Below, in pieces: positions 7,962-14,991 of a DNA stretch of 64,000 bases (the first letter of the stretch is position 1; every line of letters begins with the position of its first letter). The notes beneath the pieces were generated by a model that did not search any database, was not told the origin of the DNA, and worked only from the letters and a program-made list of their open reading frames with translations. Both the position numbers and the translations under genes were made by a program. The DNA comes from Actinoallomurus bryophytorum (lineage in GTDB: Bacteria > Actinomycetota > Actinomycetes > Streptosporangiales > Streptosporangiaceae): assembly GCF_006716425.1 (NCBI RefSeq), contig NZ_VFOZ01000001.1, positions 7,335,237 to 7,399,236 on the forward strand, written 5' to 3'.

Positions 7962-8897
7962 ATGAGACTCGGTGTCCTCGATGTGGGCTCCAATACCGTG
8001 CATCTGCTGGTGGTGGACGCACACCAGGGCGCGGCACCACTGCCGGCCTTCTCCCACAAGAACGAGCTGAGGCTGACCGCCCACCTCGAAGACGGCAATC
8101 GGCTGTCCGAACTGGGCGCGCGGCTCCTGCGCGACTTCGTCGACGACGCGTTGCGCATCGCCGAGGACAAGGGCGTCGAGGAGGTCGTCGCCTTCGCGAC
8201 GTCGGCGATCCGCGACGCGGTCAACGGCGAGGAGATCCTCGCCGGCATCCGCGACCGCAGCCGCATCGACATCCCGGTGCTGTCGGGCGAGGACGAGGCC
8301 CGGCTGACCTTCCTGGCGGCGCGACGCTGGTTCGGCTGGTCGTCGGGGCGGCTGCTCGTCCTGGACATCGGCGGCGGCTCGCTGGAGATCGCCTCGGGCG
8401 CCGACGAGGAGCCGGACTCCGCCGTGTCACTGCCGCTCGGTGCGGGCCGTCTCACCCGCGACTGGTTCGGCACGGACCCGCCGCCGCCCGAGGAGGTGCG
8501 CCAGCTCCGCAAGCACGTCCGCACCACGATCGCCCGCGAGGTCGGCGGGGTGCTCCGGTACGGCGCGGCCGACCATGCCGTGGCCACCTCCAAGACCTTC
8601 CGGCAGCTGGCCCGCATCGCCGGCGCGGCGCCCTCGAACCAGGGCCCCCTCGTGAAGCGCGTGCTGTCCCACGCGGAGGTCGTCGAATGGGCCGGACGGC
8701 TCCCGGCGATGACCGCCGAGGAGCGCGCCGAGCTGCCGGGCGTGTCGGAGGGACGGGCGCCACAGCTTCCGGCCGGCGCGATCGTCGCGGACGCGGCCAT
8801 GGACCTGCTCGGCGTCGCGGAGGCCGCCGTGTGCCCCTGGGCGCTGCGCGAAGGCGTCATCCTGCGCAGGCTGGACCTGCTGCCCCAGTCACCGTGA
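7962..8897 (+). CDS. Ppx/GppA family phosphatase
   Basis: This 311-residue protein is of the exopolyphosphatase/guanosine pentaphosphate phosphatase family. It shows the actin-like phosphate-1 loop [13 protein letters not shown] at the N-terminus, FATSAIRDA, and the phosphate-2 loop [10 protein letters not shown] near residue 135. It is the short, two-lobed form without the C-terminal HD extension, as in the mycobacterial Ppx1/Ppx2 proteins. Substrate (polyphosphate or pppGpp) cannot be told from the sequence. A -10 box TAGCGT (7949-7954) places the start of transcription at about 7961, so the mRNA is probably leaderless. Confidence 0.9.
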   Translation: MRLGVLDVGSNTVHLLVVDAHQGAAPLPAFSHKNELRLTAHLEDGNRLSELGARLLRDFVDDALRIAEDKGVEEVVAFATSAIRDAVNGEEILAGIRDRSRIDIPVLSGEDEARLTFLAARRWFGWSSGRLLVLDIGGGSLEIASGADEEPDSAVSLPLGAGRLTRDWFGTDPPPPEEVRQLRKHVRTTIAREVGGVLRYGAADHAVATSKTFRQLARIAGAAPSNQGPLVKRVLSHAEVVEWAGRLPAMTAEERAELPGVSEGRAPQLPAGAIVADAAMDLLGVAEAAVCPWALREGVILRRLDLLPQSP

Positions 8898-8950
8898 CCC
8901 GGCGCCCGTGGCCCGTACGGCCAGCGGGGGCGGTCGGCTCGCGCCGTGGG

Positions 8951-9571
8951 TCACGTCTCCCAGTGGCGGGTGATCTCCTCGCGTGCGGGGGGTGGTCCGG
9001 GGAGCGGGCCGGACCGGTTCGGGCGAAGGGCGTCGAGCGTCAGGGCAAGGCAGCGTTCGCGTAGCCGTCGCGTACGGTGCTCGTCGCCGAAGCGTACGGC
9101 CGTCAGCTGTTCGAAGATCAGCGCGATGTCGTCGAGGACCACGTCGGCGCGGATCGCGCCCGCGGCCTTCGTCCGCTCGAACAGACGCGTGCTGAGTTCC
9201 TGCGCGCGCAGCGCGGCCTGGCGCAGTGGTGGATCGGGGGTGAACGTGCCGGCGAGACGCAGCGTCAGCGCGTACAGGTCGGCGGCGACGACGCGGTGCA
9301 TGAAACGGCAGAACACGCCCCAGCGGTCACCCGCGTCCGACAGTGCGGCCGCGGCCTCGGCGTTGTAGCGGCGTACGGCGTCGGCGCACAGGCGCCGGAG
9401 CAGATCCTCTTTCGAGGCGCTGCGGCGGTAGAGGGCGCTGATGCCCACACCCGCACGCTCGGCCACGGCGGAGATGGGCGCCGACGGATCGGCCGCGAAC
9501 ACCGCGCGCGCGGCCGTCAGGATGAGCTCGTCGTTGCGTGCCGCCTGAGCTCGGCGGCCGTTCAGCGGCAC
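8951..9571 (-). CDS. TetR family transcriptional regulator
   Basis: This 206-residue protein has the TetR N-terminal DNA-binding domain: RNDELILTAARAVFAADP, then the helix-turn-helix ISAVAERAGVGISALYRRSASKEDLL (about residues 33-58). The C-terminal ligand domain is all-helical and gives no ligand clue. The nearest genes on its strand are a His-rich lipoprotein and an XRE-TPR regulator. A frameshifted fragment of the same TetR gene lies at 11880-12144, so the gene belongs to a block that was duplicated in tandem. Confidence 0.9.
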   Translation of the reverse strand: MPLNGRRAQAARNDELILTAARAVFAADPSAPISAVAERAGVGISALYRRSASKEDLLRRLCADAVRRYNAEAAAALSDAGDRWGVFCRFMHRVVAADLYALTLRLAGTFTPDPPLRQAALRAQELSTRLFERTKAAGAIRADVVLDDIALIFEQLTAVRFGDEHRTRRLRERCLALTLDALRPNRSGPLPGPPPAREEITRHWET

Positions 9572-9675
9572 GGACCGGCCTCCATGTGCTCAGCATAGGC
9601 GGAATGAACGGTTCCGTTCTGCCGGATTCCGGCGGGTCGTGCGCGGCAGGGGCGGGCACGTACGCGTGGCGGTGG

Positions 9676-9822
9676 TCAGTGGTGCCGGTGGTGCACGACG
9701 TGGTGTACGACGTGGTGGTGGACCACGTGGTGATGAGAATGACCGCAGGCCGTGAGCCCGAACAGGGCGGGCACGAGGGCCACGCTCGCCACGGCGGCCA
9801 GGCGAAGTCGTTTGACCAGCAC
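9676..9822 (-). CDS. Histidine-rich mini-lipoprotein
   Basis: This 48-residue protein starts at GTG 9822, six bases after a GGAGGAAAA ribosome site. Residues 1-8 are basic, 9-22 hydrophobic, and LTAC (residues 23-26) is a lipobox, so the cysteine should be lipidated and the protein anchored outside the membrane. The mature 23 residues are Cys-Gly-His-Ser followed by runs of His, Val and one Arg; 14 of the last 21 residues are histidine. Such a tail would bind Zn, Ni, Cu or Co. Single copies with no other domain are unusual. It lies between the TetR and XRE-TPR genes on the same strand and after a strong terminator, so it probably has its own promoter. Confidence 0.65.
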   Translation of the reverse strand: MLVKRLRLAAVASVALVPALFGLTACGHSHHHVVHHHVVHHVVHHRHH

Positions 9823-9903
9823 GTCTTTTCCTCCGATGTTCAGCGGCCTTCCAGCACTCATTCAGCGTGTCCGGATAGGCGTACAAGGAAAGACGCAGCG
9901 CGA

Positions 9904-9935
9904 GGACGCGCGGTTCCATCGGGAACCGCGCGTCC
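9904..9935 (-). terminator. Hairpin terminator after the XRE-TPR gene
   Basis: A perfect 14-bp stem, GGACGCGCGGTTCC (9904-9917) and GGAACCGCGCGTCC (9922-9935), surrounds a 4-base loop. It lies 42 bases downstream of the XRE-TPR stop codon on the minus strand, with a pyrimidine-rich stretch shortly after. It should separate that transcript from the lipoprotein gene. Confidence 0.7.
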
Positions 9936-9977
9936 GTCGCTTCGGTGGTCTGTCCGCGTACGGGCGAAGGACGCGGG

Positions 9978-11276
9978 TCAGAGGTCCATGCAGGACAGCG
10001 CGCGCTGGAAGGCCGCCTTCTGCCCCTCGGGCTGGCCGGCCGCGCCGAACAACTCGGCGAGATCGAACCAGGTGCTCGCGGCCGGGCGGTGCGCCCCCAT
10101 GTTCTCCAGGTACTCCACGGCCTTCGACAGGGCCGCCACGAAGTCCTCGCGGCGGCCGAGCCTCCCGCACGCCTCACCGAGCACGGCATACGCCCTAGCG
10201 ATGGCGAGCCCGGCGGTCTCCTGCAGGAGCTCCGTCGCGCGGCGGGCCAGTGCGGCCGCCTCGACCGGATGCCCCAGCGTCAGCTCGGCCTGGGCCTCGA
10301 TGGTGACGCACCAGGCCATGTCGACGGTGCTCGCGGAGCTGGCGTCCAGCTCACGCTCGGCCTTGAGCAGGATCTCACGTGCCTGGTCCGCGCGCTCCGG
10401 ATGGGCGGTCATCAGGAACAGCGCGTACGCGGTCCGCAGCCGGCTGAGGTTGCGCGGGTCGTCCTCCTCGCCGAGGAGCGCGATCGCACGCTCGGCCAAC
10501 TTCAGCGCGGTCTCGAACTCGCCACGGGACTCCGCGACGAACGCCGCGTTCCAGTACACGGCCATCAGGGCCCGCGGGCTGCCGATCGTCTCGGCGCGTT
10601 CCACGAGAGCCTGGGCCAGCTGGGTGGCGTAGGCGAGGTCGCCGCGGTAGTAGTAGGCGCCGAGAGTGGTGGCACCGAGCATGACCATGGCGTCGCTCCA
10701 CTGGCCGCCACCTTCGGTCAGCTGCTCGAGCGCCTTTTCGCCCGCGTGGATGCTGGCGGCCAGGTCGCCGTGTTCACGCAGGCACCGGCTCAGCGCGATG
10801 TGCAACTCGGCCCATCGGTCGGGATCGGCCTGCGGCGAGGTCAGCTCCGCGGAGGCCCGCAGCTCGGCGACGGCCTCCTCCAGCGCACCCGTCGCCTCGA
10901 GCGCGAGCGCGTAACCCGACCGGGCCTCGAGCGCCAGCTCGGGCAGGTCGGCGAGCGCAGGGTGGGCCAGCACCTCGGTGAAGCACGTACGTGCCTCGTT
11001 CGCCTCGCCGTTCTGCAGGGCCATCTGCGCATACCGTAGGGTCTCCTGCAGCCCCGTCATCGCCTCCTCGGTCACCCCTGTCGTCAGGTAGGCGACCGAG
11101 CAGTCGAGCTTCCTGGCAAGGAGGGCCACCATGCTGGGCGCCGGAGTGCGCTTGCCGCTCTCGATCAGGGATACGTAGCTGTCGGAGAGCTCTGGCCACG
11201 CGAGCTGCGCCTGAGACAGGTTCCTCCTCAGACGCAGGTTACGTATCCGTTCGCCCAGCGATTCTTGACTTGGCAT
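9978..11276 (-). CDS. XRE-family regulator with TPR sensor domain
   Basis: This 432-residue protein has an N-terminal XRE helix-turn-helix (about residues 6-62: LGERIRNLRLRRNLSQAQLA, then SDSYVSLIESGKRTPAPSM) followed by some 350 residues of paired helices of tetratricopeptide type (EARTCFTEVLAHPALADLPE, DLAASIHAGEKALEQL, EFETALKLAERAIALL). HTH plus TPR is the layout of peptide-sensing regulators (Rgg, PlcR, NprR, AimR) in Firmicutes, and also of many actinobacterial regulators of unknown ligand. The ATG at 11276 is preferred, because AGAGGTGG precedes it by 6 bases; a GTG 9 bases earlier is possible. The gene is divergent from a small secreted-peptide gene 52 bases away, the obvious candidate partner. 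Confidence 0.85.
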   Translation of the reverse strand: MPSQESLGERIRNLRLRRNLSQAQLAWPELSDSYVSLIESGKRTPAPSMVALLARKLDCSVAYLTTGVTEEAMTGLQETLRYAQMALQNGEANEARTCFTEVLAHPALADLPELALEARSGYALALEATGALEEAVAELRASAELTSPQADPDRWAELHIALSRCLREHGDLAASIHAGEKALEQLTEGGGQWSDAMVMLGATTLGAYYYRGDLAYATQLAQALVERAETIGSPRALMAVYWNAAFVAESRGEFETALKLAERAIALLGEEDDPRNLSRLRTAYALFLMTAHPERADQAREILLKAERELDASSASTVDMAWCVTIEAQAELTLGHPVEAAALARRATELLQETAGLAIARAYAVLGEACGRLGRREDFVAALSKAVEYLENMGAHRPAASTWFDLAELFGAAGQPEGQKAAFQRALSCMDL

Positions 11277-11328
11277 CCCGCCCACCTCTACAAGAAAGTG
11301 ACAGAACTACACGAAAGGATAGAAAAGA
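11277..11328. promoter_or_regulatory. Divergent control region between XRE-TPR gene and peptide gene
   Basis: Only 52 bases separate the two start codons, so promoters and any operator must overlap this gap and the coding ends. For the peptide gene, TTGACT inside the XRE start (about 11266-11271), spaced 18 bases from TACAAG, is a possible promoter, and AAGGAT lies 9 bases before the ATG. The same stretch is recognisable at about 12950-12998 in front of the decayed copy, where a deletion has removed 8 bases including the XRE start codon. Confidence 0.45.
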
Positions 11329-11475
11329 ATGTCACAACTTCGGAGAGCCATCGCTGCGATCGTCCTTGCGACGATGGGAGGGCTCGTCGGGTTCGGGTTC
11401 GTCGGAGCCGGCTACACCGCCGCTTCGGCCGCGCCCATGCGGGCGCCGCAGACTGTTCCAATCGTCTGCTGCTGA
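11329..11475 (+). CDS. Small secreted peptide precursor divergent from the XRE-TPR regulator
   Basis: This 48-codon gene, too short for routine gene calling, encodes MSQLRRAIAAIVLATMGG.. and ends ..QTVPIVCC. The N-terminus is a textbook signal peptide: basic n-region (LRR), a hydrophobic core of about 22 residues, and an Ala-Ser-Ala cleavage site (residues 32-34). Cleavage would release a 14-residue product from Ala35 to Cys48, rich in Pro and ending Cys-Cys. AAGGAT stands 9 bases before the ATG. The head-to-head placement with an HTH-TPR regulator suggests an autoinducer propeptide; a secreted toxin or bacteriocin-like peptide is the alternative. A related signal peptide survives in the decayed copy at 12999. 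Confidence 0.6.
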   Translation: MSQLRRAIAAIVLATMGGLVGFGFVGAGYTAASAAPMRAPQTVPIVCC

Positions 11476-11879
11476 CGTTCTGACCTGTAGTTTCTCGATG
11501 ATCGGCACCAGCTTGAAGGTGTCCCGGACACGGTAGGACCGGCCGGGATCGACACTTCGACGGCCCGCGAGCGTCGGATGGTCCATCCCGGCCACATCCG
11601 AAGGATGTCAGTAATGGCCTAGTGTGGCCGTGGTCGGACGGTCACCGATACCGACCGCCACGGGGGTACCCGGCCCTCCGATGCGCCTGCGGTAGGCCCG
11701 CGCCCCCGCCGAACCCCCCGGACCGGCACGGAACGCCTGCAGGGGCTTCGCCGTTCTACGACGGGGTACGTGGACCGGCCACCGTCTCTTCGATGCCCGG
11801 GGGAGCGGCGCGGTCACCGCCACCGAACACGAACCCCGTCATCGGCGCGACCTGCCGCACCACCGACGCGTGGCGGATC
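11476..11879. other. Non-coding stretch between the two copies of the XRE/peptide block
   Basis: No convincing gene is seen here. The minus strand near 11485-11597 reads DHPTLAGRRSVDPGRSYRVRDTF, which has protein-like composition and might be a scrap of a transposase or ATPase, but it is too short to name. The rest has frames open by base composition only. The region probably marks the junction of a tandem duplication that has since decayed. Confidence 0.4.
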
Positions 11880-12144
11880 GTCCGCCCTGTACTTCGAGAC
11901 CTGCTTGGACACGGCGCTCTCCGTCTCACGGTTGTGAAGGCGTACGGCGTCCGCGCGCAGCCGGGAGAGCAGACCCTCCTTTGCGGCACAGCGCCGACAG
12001 AGGGCGCTGAGACCGACACCGGCGCGCCCGGCCGCGCGGTCGACAGGGGAGCCGCCCGGATCCGCGGCGAACACCGTACGTGCGGAAGTCGGGATGAGCT
12101 CGCCGTTTGCATGCCACCTGACCGGGGCGACCGTCCACCGGCAT
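11880..12144 (-). pseudogene. Frameshifted TetR fragment (second copy)
   Basis: From the ATG at 12144 the first codons (MPVDGRPGQVA) match the start of the intact TetR gene at 9571 (MPLNGRRAQAA). A frame change then follows, after which VFAADPGG, AGRAGVGLSALCRRCAAKEGLLSRLRADAVRLHN clearly matches the VFAADPSA, AERAGVGISALYRRSASKEDLLRRLCADAVRRYN region of the intact gene. Similarity ends near 11900 and the ligand domain is missing. This is a dead partial copy. Confidence 0.75.
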
Positions 12145-12463
12145 GGACCGAACTCGGCTCGTCTGTGGGATGTTCCACCCGCCCGCCGCGCTCACTGCGG
12201 TCCGCGCTCACTGCGGCCACCGCCCGCCGCGCCTTCGCCTGCGCGGCCGAAGCCTGCCGCGCCCCGAGGCGGCCCGTAGCGGGTCGGCCTCCCGTGGCCT
12301 CCAGGCCACCGATCGGCGCCCATGGTGCGACGACGCCGGGCCCACGGTGCGAAGAACGCCGCTGGACCTCCGGGGAGTGACTCGGTCCGCGTTCCAGACG
12401 GGAGCCCCTCAAGGCCCATCTGTGCCGCGTGAGGGCCCGCGGCGCCATGCGCCGCGTGGCCCG
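12145..12463. other. Degenerate spacer upstream of the TetR fragment
   Basis: About 320 bases of very GC-rich sequence lie between the TetR fragment and the tandem repeat. By position it should correspond to the lipoprotein gene and the 3' half of the XRE-TPR gene of the intact copy, but no His-rich tail, lipobox or TPR sequence is recognisable in any frame. Open frames here look like composition artefacts. Confidence 0.4.
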
Positions 12464-12643
12464 CCCGCGTCCGGTCTCGCGCCCGCGTCCGGTCTCGCGC
12501 CCGCGTCCGGTCTCGCGCCCGCGTCCGGTCTCGCGCCCGCGTCCGGTCTCGCGCCCGCGTCCGGTCTCGCGCCCGCGTCCGGTCTCGCGCCCGCGTCCGG
12601 TCTCGCGCCCGCGTCCGGTCTCGCGCCCGCGTCCGGTCTCGCG
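12464..12643. repeat. 18-bp tandem repeat, ten units
   Basis: Ten head-to-tail copies of CCCGCGTCCGGTCTCGCG occur without a mismatch; GGTCTC recurs every 18 bases from 12473 to 12635, and a degenerate partial unit follows. The minus strand reads (ARPDAG)n in the frame of the decayed XRE-TPR gene, directly after residues matching its first TPR helix (AHPALADLPALA). The array therefore seems to have grown out of that coding sequence. There are no unique spacers, so it is not CRISPR. Copy number is likely to vary between strains. Confidence 0.9.
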
Positions 12644-12949
12644 TCCGCGTCCGCGTGCGCCAGTGCCGGCAGGTCGGCGAGCGCCGGGTGGGCCAGCACC
12701 TCGGCGAAGCACGGACGTGCCTCCTCGGTGGCGCCGTTCCGCAGGGCGATGTGGGCGTACCGGATGGTGTCCTGAAGCCCGGTCATGGCCTCTTCGGTCA
12801 CGCCCGTCGTGAGGTAGGCGGTCGAGCTTCTGTGCCAGCAGGGCCACCATGCGTAACGATCGGATAGTTCGGGCCACGCAAGCTGAGCCTGAGACATGGT
12901 CTTCCGCAGGCGCAGGTTACGTATCCGTTCGCCCAGGGATTCTTGACTT
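12644..12949 (-). pseudogene. Decayed XRE-TPR regulator (second copy)
   Basis: The minus strand between 12949 and 12644 matches the first 100 residues of the intact regulator: SQESLGERIRNLRLRK, MSQAQLAWPELSD, then AYLTTGVTEEAMTGLQDT and EVLAHPALADLPAL. Three lesions are visible. The start codon and flanking bases are deleted (the intact GGGATGCCAAGTC has become GGCAAGTC). About 14 codons covering the recognition helix (VSLIESGKRTPAPS) are missing, with a frameshift just after. The rest of the TPR domain is replaced by the 18-bp repeat. It cannot encode a working regulator. Confidence 0.82.
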
Positions 12950-12998
12950 GCCCACCTCTACAAGAAAGTGACAGAACTACGCGAGAGAACAGAAAAGA

Positions 12999-13241
12999 GC
13001 GTCACATCTTCGCAGGGCCATCGCCCTGGTCGTTCTGGCCTTCATCGGGGGCCTCGTGCCCCTTGGAACGATCGTCGCCGTCTCCACCCCCGCGTCGGCC
13101 GTCGTCGCGGCGCCGCTGGCCGAGCCTCACGGCACCGGTACGTGCCGTCGCAGGCGGCAAGCCGACTCGAGCCTCGGTGGCCGCCCCTCGGCCGGGTGCG
13201 GAATGGCCGTCGGGGCTTCGCTGTTGTGGCAGGGGCGGTGA
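12999..13241 (+). pseudogene. Decayed secreted-peptide gene (second copy)
   Basis: Where the intact peptide gene has ATGTCACAACTTCGG, this copy has GCGTCACATCTTCGC, so the start codon is lost. The frame that follows keeps a signal-peptide pattern, SHLRRAIALVVLAFIGG, then a hydrophobic stretch and TPASA as a cleavage site. It then runs on past the length of the intact peptide to a stop at 13239-13241. The product region bears no resemblance to PQTVPIVCC. The retained signal peptide next to a changed C-terminus could reflect either decay or divergence of the signal before the start codon was lost. Confidence 0.65.
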
Positions 13242-13282
13242 CACGGAGGGCACCGCGTCCTCGACCCCAGGGAGCTGATGAA

Positions 13283-13642
13283 ATGGCCACCACGACATTG
13301 ACCACCGCCGACTTCGACGAGAAAGCGGCTGGTGAGGGCATCCTGCTGGTCGATTTCTGGGCGAGCTGGTGCGGTCCGTGCCGTAGCTTCGCCCCCGTCT
13401 ACGAGCGTTCTTCCGAAAAGCACGAGGACATCGTCTTCGGCAAGGTCGACACCGAGGCCCAGCAGGACCTGGCCGCGCGCTTCGAGATCACCTCGATCCC
13501 GACGATCATGGCGATCCGCGACGGCGTCATCGTCTTCGCCCAGCCCGGAGCCCTGCCCGAACAGTCCCTTGAGAGCCTGATCGAGCAGGTACGCGCGCTG
13601 GACATGGACGACGTACGCAGCCGGCTCGCCACCAAGTCCTGA
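13283..13642 (+). CDS. Thioredoxin
   Basis: This 119-residue thioredoxin has the standard active site WASWCGPC (residues 27-34) and the cis-proline loop ITSIPT (about 70-75). There is no signal peptide, so it acts in the cytoplasm as a protein disulfide reductase. The ATG at 13283 has GGGAG 10 bases upstream. The frame is open much further upstream, into the decayed peptide gene, but nothing there resembles thioredoxin, so the long form is rejected. Confidence 0.93.
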   Translation: MATTTLTTADFDEKAAGEGILLVDFWASWCGPCRSFAPVYERSSEKHEDIVFGKVDTEAQQDLAARFEITSIPTIMAIRDGVIVFAQPGALPEQSLESLIEQVRALDMDDVRSRLATKS

Positions 13643-13650
13643 GGGCGCTC

Positions 13651-14676
13651 TCAGACGAGTATCGGGATCAGGCAGACCGCGAACAGGCCGTAGAAGGCCG
13701 CGGCCCAGGTCAGCGTCCTCCCGCTGAAACGACCTGAGGTCAGCGCGAACAGCAGGAAGACCATCGCGACGATCGTCACGATCCCCGAGAGCAGAAGCGG
13801 ACCGTCGAACCTCCACCTGGTGAACAGAATGCCCAGGCCGGAGGGGACGGTCGCCTGAATCATCATCGCACCACTGATGTTCGCCAGGGCGAGATGCGTC
13901 TTGCCCTGGCGGACCCAGATGATGGCGTTCATGATCTCGGGCAGCTCGGTCGCGATGGGGGCGAGGAGCAGGGCGGTGACCGCGGCCGGCAGGCCGAGCA
14001 TCGGCCCGACGGCCTCCAGCTGGTGCACGAAGAGCTGTGAGGCCACGAAGATGACGGCGAGCGTGGCGACGGCCTGGACGACCACCGCCCAGGTGGCGGG
14101 GGTCGCGCGGCGCGGCTGCAGGCGGAGCGGCTCGATCTCCGCCACCTCGTCGTCGCTGCTCTCGGCGCGCAGCTCGCGCCAGAAGTAGACGCCGTAGGCG
14201 GCGAAGAACAGCAGGCCCAGCCACGGCTTGAACGCGAAGGTCACCAGGCCCAGACCGACCTTGACCACGAAGATCACCAGGAACCAGCGCTGGTCGCGGG
14301 CGAGCTTGCGCGTGTCACCGAGGTTGTCACGGCGCTCGCGCGGCGGCTCACCGCCCTCGGCCGGGACGGCGACCTTGCGGCGCCGGGTCAGCAGCATGAA
14401 TCCCGTCACGCCGTACGCGGCCGTGGCGAGCGCGAGCGGACCGCCCATCGCCGCGCCGACGCCGATGTCCTTCTGGTCCGGCCCGGACCCGAGGACGACC
14501 GCGACGAAGGTCACGACGCTTTCCGGCAGCGCGGTGCCGAAGGCCGCCAGCACCGTCCCCACGGCGAGCGGGCCGACCTTGAGTCGCAGGCCCAGCCACT
14601 CGACCGCGTTGACGAACCACTCACAGGAGAGATAGATCGCCACGGCGCAGGCCAGCAGGATCACCACGTGCAGCAT
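13651..14676 (-). CDS. CaCA-family cation exchanger, probably Mn2+ efflux
   Basis: This 341-residue membrane protein has the two inverted exchanger repeats: VGTVLAAFGTALPESVV (residues 39-55) and LLLAPIATELPEIMNAI (236-252). Both carry the glutamate that binds cation, and a charged cytoplasmic loop separates the halves. Family members swap Ca2+ or other divalent ions for H+ or Na+. The 5' leader holds a yybP-ykoY-type riboswitch, an RNA that senses Mn2+, so manganese export is the most likely job; that is inference from the RNA. AAGGGAC precedes the ATG at 14676 by 6 bases. The gene converges on thioredoxin with an 8-base gap and no obvious terminator. Confidence 0.88.
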   Translation of the reverse strand: MLHVVILLACAVAIYLSCEWFVNAVEWLGLRLKVGPLAVGTVLAAFGTALPESVVTFVAVVLGSGPDQKDIGVGAAMGGPLALATAAYGVTGFMLLTRRRKVAVPAEGGEPPRERRDNLGDTRKLARDQRWFLVIFVVKVGLGLVTFAFKPWLGLLFFAAYGVYFWRELRAESSDDEVAEIEPLRLQPRRATPATWAVVVQAVATLAVIFVASQLFVHQLEAVGPMLGLPAAVTALLLAPIATELPEIMNAIIWVRQGKTHLALANISGAMMIQATVPSGLGILFTRWRFDGPLLLSGIVTIVAMVFLLFALTSGRFSGRTLTWAAAFYGLFAVCLIPILV

Positions 14677-14708
14677 GAAGTCCCTTATCGATCATGTGCC
14701 GTGAGACG

Positions 14709-14847
14709 AAAAAAGACCTCGGCCCACGGCGACAGACGTCACCAACGGCCGAAGGTCTCGTCCACCCCCTGATGCGGGGCCCGGGCACCGGGAGCGAGAA
14801 CGCTCCAGCATGTCGACGACCGGCGGGTGGGACTACTCCCCTTCGCA
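14709..14847 (-). promoter_or_regulatory. yybP-ykoY (manganese) riboswitch with intrinsic terminator
   Basis: The minus-strand leader starts about 7 bases after a -10 box TAGGCT (14859-14854). It has the hallmark GCGAAGGGGAGTAG (5') and GACCTTCGG (3') of this riboswitch class, with CGTCGACATGC between. Stem P1 is CGAAGG (14845-14840) with CCTTCG (14755-14750). The same GACCTTCGGCC (14757-14747) can instead pair with GGCCGAGGTC (14724-14715), followed by six U (14714-14709), to form a terminator. Aptamer and terminator exclude each other, which makes this a transcriptional ON switch: metal binding frees the exchanger gene. Confidence 0.82.
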
Positions 14848-14912
14848 CTGGTAAGCCTACCGTGTCGTCGCAGGCCGAGGTGCCCGGAGCGGCGATCGGC
14901 TAGTCTGGTCCC

Positions 14913-14978
14913 ATGGCAGCAGCCGTATTGGCGACGACGACGCCGGGGACACCCCGGCGCATCGGCTGCACGCACTGA
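14913..14978 (+). CDS. Threonine-rich leader peptide of thrS
   Basis: This 21-codon open frame reads MAAAVLATTTPGTPRRIGCTH. Five of its codons are threonine, three of them consecutive (14934-14942). A -10 box TAGTCT (14901-14906) ends 7 bases before the ATG, so the mRNA is probably leaderless and begins with the leader peptide. A hairpin CGCCGGGG/CCCCGGCG (14941-14959) overlaps the Thr codons and a strong terminator follows. This is the layout of an amino-acid attenuator: shortage of charged tRNA-Thr stalls the ribosome on the Thr codons and lets transcription reach thrS. Confidence 0.68.
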   Translation: MAAAVLATTTPGTPRRIGCTH

Positions 14979-14991
14979 CTTAGGCAGCGAC

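Noticed and set aside
11265-11483. Alternative 72-codon frame over the peptide gene (MTELHERIEKNVTTS from the GTG at 11299)
   Set aside because: The downstream part is Arg-rich shadow sequence, while the ATG at 11329 gives a complete signal peptide and has a ribosome site.
12464-12643. Possible CRISPR array
   Set aside because: The 18-bp units are directly adjacent, with no spacers, no leader and no cas genes; it is a simple tandem repeat.
12968-13642. Long open frame joining the decayed peptide region to thioredoxin as one protein
   Set aside because: The upstream part has no resemblance to any thioredoxin extension, and a good ribosome site precedes the ATG at 13283.
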